Positions 29,996 through 40,000 of a stretch of DNA of 64,000 nucleotides are shown one piece after another. The translations under genes were made by a program, and so were the position numbers. The stretch lies in contig CP048838.1 of assembly GCA_012317185.1 (NCBI GenBank), positions 2,976,001 through 3,040,000 on the forward strand, in the 5' to 3' direction. This stretch comes from [Clostridium] innocuum. Its GTDB lineage: Bacteria > Bacillota_I > Bacilli_A > Erysipelotrichales > Erysipelotrichaceae. The number at the start of each line of letters is the position of its first letter. Position 1 is the stretch's first letter. The notes beneath the pieces are model-generated. The model was not told the origin of the DNA. It was given only the letters and a program-made list of their open reading frames with translations, and did not search any database.

Positions 29996-32164
29996 CTATT
30001 CCATCTTAACTTTAATAACGGTATCCTTATTGATTGATTTTCCCGTTTTGATATTCTGTGAGGTCACCCTGCCGGTACCGCTCATTTCAACCTCGATATG
30101 CGTCAGCTCCCAGAATGCGGTGATATCCTTCTTTGTCCAGCCTTTCATATCCGGCATGGTGATTTTGGAGCCATCTGTCAGAATAAAGACATTCTGATTG
30201 GATATAATGGTTTCTCCCACCTCCGGATACTGCTTGATAACACTGGAGCCGTTTCCGATGATGACCTGATTGGTTGCGGTTCCCTCCAGCTTTTCCTTCG
30301 CATAGTCAAGAGAATGATTCAATAAAGAAGGCATATCGGACTGCTTAAAATCCTTATATGTTTTCTGTCCATTATTCGATTCCCCGTCACTGGTGATGTT
30401 TGCCGCTACCAGAGCAGAGCGCATGACTTCCTTCATCGGCTCTCTGTCATAGCTGAGAATATCACTTGCCTGAAATGCATAATACACCATGACCTTCGGA
30501 TCATCCGCCGGTGCCGCCATCATGACAGAGTTGGTGTACAAGCTGCCGTCATAGCCGTTTTTCCCCGCAACCTCGCCGGTTCCTGTCTTGGCAATGATTT
30601 CCACATCATTCATTTTATAGGGAGCTGCCGTACCATCCTTATCATATACGACCCGTTTCATCAGCTTTTGCATATACTTGCTTGTTTTCTCTGAAATCGG
30701 CTGACCTGCTATCGTTGTGTCATACTGCTTTACAATCTTGCCATTCGCATTTTCAATACGGTCGACAACAAACGGCTCCACCATTTTCCCATCATTGAAG
30801 ATTGCGGAATATGCCTGTACCATCTGCAGGGCATTAACATTGATTGCCTGTCCAAAGCCGGTGGAGAGCTTCTCCGATGCATAATTAAAGGACATCGTAC
30901 CTCCTCTATTATTTAAGAATGGCGAATTCACCGGCTTCAAAAAACCAAATTTATCAAGATATTCCTTATAGATTGAGGGATCCATATACTTTGTCAAAAG
31001 CTCACAGATTCCAATGTTGCTGGACAATACAAAGCCCTTATCAAAGGTAACCGTGCCGTGATTCTTACCCAATGCATCATATATAGTTAAATCCGAATTA
31101 CTTGTTCGATAGATTTTCCCCTTGGAGTCCTCCACGAAATGGAAGGCTCCGGAATCAAAGGTCTCATTATACGGATACTTGCCGCTGTCGATGGCCGCAG
31201 AATACGTAATGCCTTTCATAACAGACCCCGGTTCATACAGATAGCCTGATGGAAGGTCTATGTAATCCTTCATATCCCGTTTATTCAAATCAAAGGAAGG
31301 AGAGGATGCCCAACCGAGAATTTTCCCTGTTTCCACCTCCATGACAATGCCCCAGCCACGGACTCCGCCTGCTGTTTTTTTCACACTCTTATCCAGTGAA
31401 TTCTGCAGGGTCTGCTGGACATTGCGATCCAGTGTTAAAACGACATTGTTCCCATCCGTCGCATAGGTCTTCGTATATTTGGTACCCGGCAACAGGTTTC
31501 CGTCTGCATCCTGCTGATACACCTCCAGACCATCTTTACCGCTTAAATAGTCGTTCAACGCAGACTCCAGCCCCATCTTGCCAACCATTGTATTCTTTTC
31601 TTCATCAAATTGCGCATAACCGACCAGATGAGATGCAAATACACTGGAAGGATAATACCGCTTTACCGATTCCTCAAAAGAGATACCGGGCAGCTCCAGC
31701 GCTTCGATACTCTCCTTTACCTCCTTGGTCAGATTTTTCCCCTTATCCCCAAGCTCTGTCTGATACAGATTGTTCTTTTGTGCCTTTGTCAGCGTATCGA
31801 CGATATCCTGTTCATCCATACCTAGCTTTGGGGCGAGCAATCTGGCTGTCTTGGTGATATCCTGCACATAGGCAGGCTTGTTGCCGATTCCCTTACGATT
31901 CTTGTTCAGGTATGCAATCAGCTTGTAGGTATCCTCATCCTGCGCAATTACCTCGCCGTTTCGATCATAAATTGTACCGCGCTTTGCCTTCAGGACATTG
32001 CTGCTGGAAATGTCGGGATCCTTGTATTCCTTTACATTGGTACCGGTACGCAGATGCTTCTGTGTCACCATAGTAAAAAGGACATTGGATAAAATAACTA
32101 CCCCAATGATCCCTATCATCAACAGCATATATACTAATGTTCGATTACTTCTTTTCGGGTTCAT
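29996..32164 (-). CDS. PBP2B/FtsI-like division transpeptidase, copy 2 (upstream)
   Basis: A 722-residue class B PBP with membrane anchor (about 10-30), pedestal domain (LKAKRGTIYDRNGEVIA) and transpeptidase domain with EPGSVMKGITY, LSSNIGICE and AKTGTGEVAG, then two PASTA-like modules. Its position after mraZ-rsmH-ftsL is that of the essential division PBP (pbpB/ftsI). The neighbouring copy differs mainly in surface loops, so the pair may have split roles or offer beta-lactam tolerance. ATG 32164 lies 15 bp after the ftsL-like gene. Confidence 0.92.
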   Translation of the reverse strand: MNPKRSNRTLVYMLLMIGIIGVVILSNVLFTMVTQKHLRTGTNVKEYKDPDISSSNVLKAKRGTIYDRNGEVIAQDEDTYKLIAYLNKNRKGIGNKPAYVQDITKTARLLAPKLGMDEQDIVDTLTKAQKNNLYQTELGDKGKNLTKEVKESIEALELPGISFEESVKRYYPSSVFASHLVGYAQFDEEKNTMVGKMGLESALNDYLSGKDGLEVYQQDADGNLLPGTKYTKTYATDGNNVVLTLDRNVQQTLQNSLDKSVKKTAGGVRGWGIVMEVETGKILGWASSPSFDLNKRDMKDYIDLPSGYLYEPGSVMKGITYSAAIDSGKYPYNETFDSGAFHFVEDSKGKIYRTSNSDLTIYDALGKNHGTVTFDKGFVLSSNIGICELLTKYMDPSIYKEYLDKFGFLKPVNSPFLNNRGGTMSFNYASEKLSTGFGQAINVNALQMVQAYSAIFNDGKMVEPFVVDRIENANGKIVKQYDTTIAGQPISEKTSKYMQKLMKRVVYDKDGTAAPYKMNDVEIIAKTGTGEVAGKNGYDGSLYTNSVMMAAPADDPKVMVYYAFQASDILSYDREPMKEVMRSALVAANITSDGESNNGQKTYKDFKQSDMPSLLNHSLDYAKEKLEGTATNQVIIGNGSSVIKQYPEVGETIISNQNVFILTDGSKITMPDMKGWTKKDITAFWELTHIEVEMSGTGRVTSQNIKTGKSINKDTVIKVKME

Positions 32165-32179
32165 ATCATCACGCCTTTG

Positions 32180-32497
32180 TTATTTCTTTTCATCTTTATC
32201 TACAACAACAACGTTGTCCTGATTCGTTTTGATCCCCTCTTTTTCAGCCATTCCAAGTACGCGGTCGCGATCCTCCAGCTTTGTGATATCCGCCTCCAGA
32301 TTTGCCACGTCCTCTTTTAATGTGTTTGCCTTCTGCTCGCTTTCCTGTGCCTTCAGCTGAAGCGTTATGTTATAGGATTTCAGTGCAAACTTGGCACCGA
32401 AGTATCCGAAAATCGACAGTGTTAAAAGCAGTGTCGCAAGTCCTTCTATACGCAGTCTTCTTTTTCTTTTCACTATTTTCGCCTTCGCCATGTTCAT
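32180..32497 (-). CDS. ftsL: FtsL-like division protein
   Basis: A 105-residue bitopic protein. A basic cytoplasmic tail (KAKIVKRKRRLRIEG) precedes one membrane helix (about residues 22-42) and an extracellular leucine-zipper coiled coil (about 45-85). Sequence similarity in this family is weak; size, topology and position between rsmH and the PBP genes make the call. FtsL, with FtsB/DivIC, stabilises the septal synthase. ATG 32497 shares one base with the rsmH stop (TGATG); an ATG two codons later is the alternative. Confidence 0.85.
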   Translation of the reverse strand: MNMAKAKIVKRKRRLRIEGLATLLLTLSIFGYFGAKFALKSYNITLQLKAQESEQKANTLKEDVANLEADITKLEDRDRVLGMAEKEGIKTNQDNVVVVDKDEKK

Positions 32498-33432
32498 CAC
32501 CTGATCCTTTCTATACATCTTAGCTTTGCGGAATGAGAGCGCATGTTTTCCCTCAGCTCCTCTTCCGTAGCGGTTATCGGCTTTTTATTGAGAAGCCGAT
32601 ACGGTGCAGCTTCCATATCCTGCGGCAGGATCGGAATGCGCTTATCATATTGCTTCGGCTTGCTGCAGGAGGCAAAGGTATCCTTTACGATCCGATCCTC
32701 CAGCGACTGAAAGCTGATGACACACAGCCTTCCTCCGACATGGAGAAGCTCCAGTGCATCCCGCAGCACCAGCTGCAGCTCACCCAGCTCATCATTCACG
32801 GCAATACGAATTGCCTGAAACACCTTTTTTGCCGGGTGTCCCTTCTTATTCAGCACCTTCGCAGGCAGTGCAGATTTAATGACATCCACCAACGCAAAGG
32901 TTGTTTCAATCGGTTTTACTTCTCTTGCTTTTTCAATTTTTCTGGCAATCTGCTTCGCAAAGCTTTCCTCACCAAACTGAAAAAAGATGCGTACTAGCTC
33001 CTGGTACTCCCACTCGTTCACCACCTGATAGGCACTGAGCTTCTGGCTCTGATCCATGCGCATATCCAGTGGTGCATCAAAGCGGTAGCTGAAACCGCGC
33101 TGTGCTTCATCAAACTGCGGTGAAGATACGCCCAGATCCAGAACCATACCATCGATGCCGGTAACGCCGCGTGCTGTTAATTCACGCTTCAGATTTGAAA
33201 AATTACTATGTATCAGGGTTACATTATCGCCAATCTGCGCAAGCCGTTCCCTGGATTCCTCGATAGCAGAGGCATCACGGTCAAAGGCATATAAATGCCC
33301 CTGCGGTATCCGTGCGAGTATTTCCGCGCTGTGACCGCCTCGTCCCAGCGTACCATCCACGTAGATTCCATCGCTATGAATTGCCAGATTGTCAATGCTC
33401 TCCTGCAGTAATACGCTGTAGTGTTTCATCAT
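32497..33432 (-). CDS. rsmH: 16S rRNA (cytosine-1402-N4)-methyltransferase
   Basis: A SAM-dependent methyltransferase that modifies C1402 in the decoding centre (formerly MraW). It shows the opening MKHYSVLLQESIDNL, SAM motif VDGTLGRGGHSAEIL near residue 27, LDLGVSSPQFDEAQRGFSY near 100 and the C-terminal SFQSLEDRIVK. Its 311 aa are typical. It overlaps the mraZ stop by 4 bp; either ATG 33432 or the adjacent 33429 could start it. Confidence 0.97.
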   Translation of the reverse strand: MMKHYSVLLQESIDNLAIHSDGIYVDGTLGRGGHSAEILARIPQGHLYAFDRDASAIEESRERLAQIGDNVTLIHSNFSNLKRELTARGVTGIDGMVLDLGVSSPQFDEAQRGFSYRFDAPLDMRMDQSQKLSAYQVVNEWEYQELVRIFFQFGEESFAKQIARKIEKAREVKPIETTFALVDVIKSALPAKVLNKKGHPAKKVFQAIRIAVNDELGELQLVLRDALELLHVGGRLCVISFQSLEDRIVKDTFASCSKPKQYDKRIPILPQDMEAAPYRLLNKKPITATEEELRENMRSHSAKLRCIERIR

Positions 33433-33860
33433 ATCATAAACTCCGTTAAGCTCTCGGCTATGTCTTCAAAGGCGTCGTTTGCTTCCTCATCCACCGGCTC
33501 CCAGCGTTCTCTGGACCAAATTTCCACATGATTGGCAGCACCGATCACCATGCATTCCTTCACAAGCTCTGCCAGCTTCACAAGGGGAGAGGGAATCAGT
33601 ACACGACCCTGTGCATCAATTTCACATTCAGCGGCCTTGCTTGTCATCATTCGGACAAACATACGGGCATCCTTCTTCGTTGAAGGCAGCTTCATCAGCT
33701 GCTCATAGATGGTCTCCCACTGCTCTTTTGTGTAAACAGCCAGACAGCCGTCCAGCCCGCGTGTGATGATGACATGATCTCCCAGCTCCTCTCGTAACTT
33801 TGCAGGAATGATGATACGCCCTTTTTTATCAATATTATGTGCGTATTCACCCATGAACAT
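33429..33860 (-). CDS. mraZ: MraZ, transcriptional regulator of the division and cell wall cluster
   Basis: A 143-residue protein with two SpoVT/AbrB-like swapped-hairpin repeats: MGEYAHNIDKKGRIIIPAKL at the N-terminus and AAECEIDAQGRVLIPSPL near residue 75. Both carry the D-x-x-G-R-[IV]-x-[IL]-P core. MraZ forms rings that bind spaced direct repeats in its own promoter. ATG 33860 follows GGAGGTG; the GTG five codons upstream lies within that site. It is the first gene of mraZ-rsmH-ftsL-PBP-PBP. Confidence 0.96.
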   Translation of the reverse strand: MFMGEYAHNIDKKGRIIIPAKLREELGDHVIITRGLDGCLAVYTKEQWETIYEQLMKLPSTKKDARMFVRMMTSKAAECEIDAQGRVLIPSPLVKLAELVKECMVIGAANHVEIWSRERWEPVDEEANDAFEDIAESLTEFMI

Positions 33861-33865
33861 GCCCT

Positions 33866-33906
33866 TCACCTCCACTATCTACCACTTTCTGCTACTTTAT
33901 ACCACC
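33866..33906 (-). promoter_or_regulatory. MraZ-binding direct repeats
   Basis: Minus strand: four units at exact 10-base spacing, GTGGTATAAA, GTAGCAGAAA, GTGGTAGATA and GTGGAGGTGA. They run from the -10 to the ribosome binding site. This is the arrangement MraZ uses for autoregulation. Confidence 0.75.
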
Positions 33907-33935
33907 ATTATACCCTCTGGCTATGGTTTTGTACA
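33907..33935 (-). promoter_or_regulatory. mraZ operon promoter
   Basis: Minus strand: -35 TGTACA (33930-33935), 17-nt spacer, perfect -10 TATAAT (33907-33912), immediately followed by the MraZ repeats. Confidence 0.75.
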
Positions 33936-34054
33936 TAAAGAATTAAAAAAATTAAGGATTTTATCCTGCCGGTTTCGACGGATTTTCCTTAATTTTCCAG
34001 TTATGTGACGTATATGGAAGAAATGCATCAAAAGCTGCGTTCTCTGCTATTTCC

Positions 34055-35089
34055 TCACTTGATGATGAATTTATCAGAAAGCTCTGCACGGGCCAGTTTT
34101 GTTATTTCCTCAATACATTCTGTTTTTGCCTGTGTATATCCATCCCGATCTCTGCGATAGGTCTGTGCCAGTTCTTTTTTCAAGGCTGCATATTTGCGAC
34201 ACACCGCATCATGCGTACGCAGGTACTCACAAAAATAAAGCTCTCCCCATGCCGCAGGGTAGCGGACATGCAGATGAAATACTCTATCCGCAAATCCAAG
34301 TGCCGTGTAGCCTTTGTTGAAGCATAGGATTTCCCCCTGCTCCTCCTGTTTTCTCGACATCAGGATCCAGCCGTCCCGTGTAAGCGTTTTGATCAGCTTC
34401 TGCGGATGGCGGGTATCCGTTTCCAGCAGGATATCCACACAGGGCTTCGCCTCCAATCCCTTTACCGCGGTACTTCCCATATGGGATATTCGTACGATAG
34501 AAGCCTTTAGAAGGCTTTGAAGACGAAGACGCTGCGCATCATACCATGCTGTATATTGCTCATTATACGGTCGTATGACAATCGGAAACAGTTCCCAGAG
34601 CTGTTCCAGAGAAAGCTTCTGCAGTTCCGTTGCATCCTGATTATCTGTACGATTGAAATCAGACTTCTGTAATCGGTACAGAAGAGGGGTCTTTGCTATG
34701 GCAGGATGTTCCTGCTCATATTCGATTCTTTGAAAGCCCAGCTGAACAAGATTTTCCTGCAGCTGCTGCTCCTTTGCATGCACCTCCATCATCACCTGCT
34801 CGATATCCCAGCGATACAGGACGTAGAACAGCAGCATATACACATACTGTCGATGCAGCAGTGCAAAATTCTTTCCGATATTCGCCAGCCGCATTGCGAT
34901 CGTCACCGTGCGTGCAGACTGAAGCGTCACCTGCATATAGCCGGCATAAATGGTATCCAGCAGCAGATACAGCTGCAAAGTGCTGTTCATTAGATTTTCC
35001 TGCAGCTGAGGAACACAGGTTGTATCACATACAGGAATACTTCCTTCCGCTTTGCTGCAGATGGTAAAATTTTTATAAACCAGCTTCAT
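34055..35089 (-). CDS. GNAT-like domain fused to a GrpB/UPF0157 nucleotidyltransferase-like domain
   Basis: A 344-residue two-domain protein. The C-terminal ~170 residues match the GrpB (UPF0157) group of the nucleotidyltransferase fold: VRISHMGSTAVKGLEAKPCVDILLE near residue 200, FHLHVRYP and a closing YTQAKTECIEEI. The N-terminal ~150 residues look like a divergent GNAT domain (GYMQVTLQSARTVTIAMRLAN, ending ENLVQLGFQRIE). GrpB proteins are often stand-alone; their biochemical role is unsettled. ATG 35089 with GGAGG six bases upstream is chosen over a frame start nine codons earlier. Gene neighbours give no clue. Confidence 0.75.
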   Translation of the reverse strand: MKLVYKNFTICSKAEGSIPVCDTTCVPQLQENLMNSTLQLYLLLDTIYAGYMQVTLQSARTVTIAMRLANIGKNFALLHRQYVYMLLFYVLYRWDIEQVMMEVHAKEQQLQENLVQLGFQRIEYEQEHPAIAKTPLLYRLQKSDFNRTDNQDATELQKLSLEQLWELFPIVIRPYNEQYTAWYDAQRLRLQSLLKASIVRISHMGSTAVKGLEAKPCVDILLETDTRHPQKLIKTLTRDGWILMSRKQEEQGEILCFNKGYTALGFADRVFHLHVRYPAAWGELYFCEYLRTHDAVCRKYAALKKELAQTYRRDRDGYTQAKTECIEEITKLARAELSDKFIIK

Positions 35090-35265
35090 AAACGCCTCCA
35101 TTTTCTTCCTTCGCAAGCATATGTCTTTCCCTGCTTCCAGATTGCGCCGCTTTCATGTCTCTCTTGCATACAGGAACAAGCTGTATGATTTTCTTAGGAG
35201 TTCTCCTGTTCATCTGTCTCATGAACCAGCTGTATACCGTATTCCTTCTGCTTCCATACGCTTCA

Positions 35266-36849
35266 TTATTCCAGCTTTGAGCTGCAGCATTTTTCCAGCT
35301 GATGCTGAATATAGGGGGCATCCTCATCATCCAGTAAGGCGATTAGCTTATCCCCGGTATGCAGCACAGTACTTCCTTTCGGCAGAAGCTCCTTCCCCTG
35401 CCGCTCAATGCTGATCAGCAGGCACTTATTCGGCCACTTCACATCGCATATCGCCTGATCACAGACCGGACTTCCCAGCTCTACAACGGCTTCCACCAGA
35501 TGGCGCTCTCCATGGAAGGCAGAAAGATTCACACCGTTTTTCACAAGGAGATTGTGCAGCAGGCTTTCATAAATCGGCTCACAGTTCAACAGACTGGCGC
35601 ACAGATAGCTGATCAGCGATACCACCGCCAGCGGCAGAAGATTCGTCAAGGTACCACTCATCTCTGCTATCAGAATGATTCCGGTGATCGGTGCGCGAAC
35701 GATAGCGGCAAATGCCCCTGCCATCGCCATAATGATAATATTATTCATATAGCCGGCAGAGAAGCCGAACACCTGTACGGCGATATTCCCGAAAATTGCC
35801 CCGGTAAAGCTGCCAAGGACAAGCAGCGGGAAGAAAATACCGCCCGGAGCTCCGGAGCCGAAGCTGATAAGGGAGAACGCAAATTTCACTGCCAGAAGAA
35901 GAAACAGTGTGCGAAGCATCATGACAGGATTCTCACTGAGCATTTCGATCATCGCATGTCCGCTGCCAAGCACATCGCTCAGACACAGGGCAAGCACACC
36001 GGACAGCAGCATTGCCACCATCACACCGTAATGCTGCAGACCGCTTTTTGCAAACAGTGCCTGCACCTTCATCGTGGATTTGTTATACAGTACTCCAAAC
36101 AAGCCGCAGACGATTCCCAGCAGAATCAGCATCCAGTAATAGCCAAGCGGAAAGGTGTTCAGGACTTCAAAATGAAATGCCGGAGCCAGACCGAACACAT
36201 TGCGGGATAGAAAATCTCCGCTCACACTCGCACACATGACGGAAATCAATACCGACACGCTGAAATTTTTATGAATCTCCTCCAGTGCAAACATCACACC
36301 GGCAAGGGGTGCGTTAAATGCTGCAGCCAATCCTGCCGCAGCCCCGCAGGTCAAAAGCAGACGCTCTTCCATCTTTACACGGTGAAACAGCTTTGCAATC
36401 GCTTTTCCTGCCATCGCTCCCAGCTGTATGCTGGGGCCTTCCCTTCCCAGAGACAGACCGCCGAAGGCACACAGCGTTCCGCCAATCACCTTCGCAGGCA
36501 GCACACGCGTCCACTGCTGGTCGATAAAGGACATGATTTCTCCTTCCACCTGCGGAATTCCGCTACCGGAGATCAACGGCTCCGCCTTCAAGAGCTGCGC
36601 AACCAGAAATCCCAGTATGAGCAGAAAAGCAAACCACAACACGATATGCGTCCAGTCGGTGCGGATAAATGCAACCGCAGCCGCAACAAAATCCTCCGCG
36701 TAGCCCAGAATGATGCGATACAGCACGGCAATCAGACCGGCACAAAGACCGGCCGCAAGCCCTTCCCCAATCAATACGTATTTAAAATTTCCTGCACTAT
36801 GCAGAATATGAAGCGTACTTCCATGTTTTCTCTCTTTCACAAATCTCAT
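35266..36849 (-). CDS. ClC-family chloride channel/transporter with RCK_C (TrkA_C) domain
   Basis: A 527-residue membrane protein with the ClC selectivity motifs GSGIPQVEG (near 95), GREGPSIQLGA (near 133) and GSGAPGGIFFPLL (near 330). The gating glutamate in GREGP is kept, which favours Cl-/H+ exchange. The last ~80 residues form a TrkA_C/RCK_C-type regulatory domain (LPKGSTVLHTGDKLIALLDD). It is a single gene. The ATG at 36849 touches the AAGAAGG site, so a GTG three codons later (36840) may be the true start. Confidence 0.93.
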   Translation of the reverse strand: MRFVKERKHGSTLHILHSAGNFKYVLIGEGLAAGLCAGLIAVLYRIILGYAEDFVAAAVAFIRTDWTHIVLWFAFLLILGFLVAQLLKAEPLISGSGIPQVEGEIMSFIDQQWTRVLPAKVIGGTLCAFGGLSLGREGPSIQLGAMAGKAIAKLFHRVKMEERLLLTCGAAAGLAAAFNAPLAGVMFALEEIHKNFSVSVLISVMCASVSGDFLSRNVFGLAPAFHFEVLNTFPLGYYWMLILLGIVCGLFGVLYNKSTMKVQALFAKSGLQHYGVMVAMLLSGVLALCLSDVLGSGHAMIEMLSENPVMMLRTLFLLLAVKFAFSLISFGSGAPGGIFFPLLVLGSFTGAIFGNIAVQVFGFSAGYMNNIIIMAMAGAFAAIVRAPITGIILIAEMSGTLTNLLPLAVVSLISYLCASLLNCEPIYESLLHNLLVKNGVNLSAFHGERHLVEAVVELGSPVCDQAICDVKWPNKCLLISIERQGKELLPKGSTVLHTGDKLIALLDDEDAPYIQHQLEKCCSSKLE

Positions 36850-37004
36850 CCTTCTTTCTCTAAAATTATAGCATTCGTATCTCCCTTTTACAAATCACTT
36901 CCCGTTGCTACACGATTCTTATACAGCCGAAGCCGTTCAGCAGTCACACCGTTCAGCCTGTACAGGTGCAATTTACGAGTCAATGCTCTTTTATAAGGGC
37001 GAAG

Positions 37005-37025
37005 AAAAACAGGCATATGCCTGTT
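37005..37025 (-). terminator. polC terminator
   Basis: Minus strand: perfect 9-bp palindromic stem AACAGGCAT/ATGCCTGTT followed by TTTCTTC. The loop must open from the centre of the palindrome. It lies 50 bp after polC. Confidence 0.6.
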
Positions 37026-37075
37026 CATCCTACAACACGGAAGTGCTGTTTTGCGAGTCAAGGATTCCTTAACGC

Positions 37076-40000
37076 TTAAAAGGAAAACAGAGACATCTGA
37101 TTTTCATCCTGCATTCCCTCCAGAACTCCCATACTCTCCATCTTCTTCACCAGTGTTCCGCTCAATGCCGTACGCCGCTGTAAATCCTCCTTGGAAAGGA
37201 AGGCTCCCTGCTTTCGTGCCTCCACAACCGTATCCGCAACGTTCTCACCAAGTCCGTCGATGCTGGTAAACGGCGGAATGATGTAGTTCGCATTCTCCGG
37301 ATCGACGATAAACTCACGGGATGCCGAGCGCATGATATCAATATTGGTAAAGTAATAGCCTCGCAGGTTCATTTCCAGAGCAAGCTCCAGCGTATTGAAG
37401 GTATCCTTATCCTTTTTGGAAACATCCTTTTTCGTTTCATTATTTTTCAGCATATCGCTGATTTCCTGCATTCTGCGACGGATCGCCTGTTCTCCCTTAA
37501 TCATCGTTTCAATGTCATAGGCATCGCAACGAATCGAGAAGAACATGCAGTAATATACCTGCGGTCGATGCACCTTGAACCATGCGATACGAATCGCCAT
37601 CATAACATAAGCCGTCGCATGTGCCTTCGGGAACATATATTTGATTTTCAGACAGGAATCAATATACCAGTCCTCCACACCGTTGGCCTTCATTTCCGGA
37701 ATCCATTCATCCTTTAAGCCCTTCCCCTTACGTACACTCTCCATGATGGTAAAGGCAAGCTTCGGCCGCAGCCCCTTGTGCAGCAGATAGACCATGATGT
37801 CATCTCGACATCCGATGACACTCTTCAGCGTACACGTTCCGTTGTCGATCAGATCCTTCGCATTTCCCAGCCAGACATCGGTACCATGGCTCAGACCGGA
37901 TATTTTCAAAAGCTCATCAAAGGTGGTCGGGCGCGTCAGCTCCAGTATACCGCGCACAAACGGCGTTCCGAACTCCGGTAATCCGGCTGCTCCGGTTTCC
38001 TCACAGGATTTACTCGTATCAATCTTCAGGGCATCCACCTTGGAGAAAACACTCATCGTTTCCGGGTCATTCATCGGAATCGTCGTCGGATCAATCCCGC
38101 TCATCCGCTCCAGCATCTTCATTGCGGTCGGATCGACATGTCCCAGAATATCAAATTTCAAAACATTGTCATGGATATCGTGGAATTCAAAGTGGGTGGT
38201 CTTCCACTCCGCATACGGGTTGTTGGCAGGGTATTGTACCGGTGTAAAATCATGAACATCCAAATCCAGCGGAATGACGATAATACCACCCGGATGCTGC
38301 CCGGTCGTACGCTTCACTCCCTCACAGCCCTTCGCCAGATGCAGGACCTGTGCATTTCGCATACTTCCCTCAATGCCCATTTCCTCCTCATAGCCCTTCA
38401 CATAACCAAACGCTGTCTGCGTCGCAACGGTACCGATCGTTCCTGCACGGTACACATGATCATCCCCGAACACCTCTTTTGTATAGGCGTGGGCATTGGG
38501 CTGATAATCACCGGAGAAGTTCAAATCGATATCGGGAACCTTATCCCCTTCAAAGCCAAGGAAGGTTTCAAACGGAATATCGTGTCCGTCCCCTCGTATG
38601 GTTTCTCCACAGTTTGGACAGATGATATCCGGCAGATCAAAGCCATCTGCCACGCTTCCGTCCGTATAAAATTTCACATAATGACACTTCGGACATACAT
38701 AATGCGGTGCAAGCGGGTTAACCTCGGTTATTTCCGACATCGTCGCAACGAAGCTGGAGCCGACCGATCCACGAGAGCCTACCAGATACCCGTCATTCAG
38801 ACTCTTTTTAACCAGCAGATGGGAAATATAGTAAACAACGTAGAAGCCGTGTCCGATGATACTTGCAAGCTCCTTTTCCAGGCGCTTTTCCACGATTTCG
38901 GGAAGCACCGGTCCGTATTTTTTATGAGCATTTTCATAACAGATATCCGTAAGCTTCTGATCAGAGCCCTCGATATCCGGCGGATACAGACGATCCTTGA
39001 CAGGCTTCACTTCCCCGATCATATCGGCAATCCGTTTGGTGTTTTTAATAACCATATCATAGGCGCGCTGTTCTCCCAGCCATGCGAATTCCTTCAGCAT
39101 CTCCTTCGTTGTACGGAAGTGCTGGTCCGGCGCCTTGAATTTCCGACGCTTTTCCTGATTGTAGATATAGAGAGGATGACGGACACCGCCAATCGCCTGT
39201 GAGGAAATATAAATATCACGAATCATTTTCTCACCGGGCTGTACATAATGACAGTCTCCGCTGGCAACCAGAAGCTTATCCAGCTTATCGGCTGCATTCA
39301 CAATGGATGTCAGAATTTCCTTTAACCGCTCCATACTGGAAATGGAATCACGTTCCACAAGGTGGCGGTAGTTTTCCAGCGGCTGCAGCTCTATGTAATC
39401 ATAAAACTGCATAACCTCCTCCAGTGTCTGTTCATTACGAGTCTGTGCCATGTCAAACACTTCGCCGTTCAGACAGCTGGAGCCAATGAGCAGATTGCCG
39501 TTGATACGCCGCTTTTCAATTTCACTTCGCAAAATTCTAGGCTCCGCTACGATATTGTTTGTACTTTTACTGCTGTAGGCAAGATAGCTGGTATGGGAAA
39601 GCGTCACCAGCTCAAACAGCTCCTTCAGTCCCGCCATATTTTTCGCCAGTATCGTCACATGCTTGACACGCACCTTGCGAAAGCTCTCTGCTGTCTGCAT
39701 ATCCTGAAGCTCTTGCAGGTTTTTGATATGCTTCAAATCGTTCAGCATATTCATATAGGTCTGCGCAAGAACCTCCGCATCATAATCGGCACGGTGAGCA
39801 ACATCCTCATCGTATCGAATGCCATAGGAACGGGCAATCTGCCCCAGCCGATAGCCCTTACGGTCCGCCTGCATGCTTCTGGCAAGATCCAGTGTATCAA
39901 TCACGGGATTCATGATTGGGGGACGTCCGATCCTTGCCAGCTCATCGTTTAGAAAGTTATAGTCAAAGGTCGCATTATGTGCCACCAGGATACTGTCCCC

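Noticed and set aside
38138..39202. 354-codon plus-strand frame opposite polC
   Set aside because: It is a shadow of the polC coding frame; polC carries complete motifs on the other strand.
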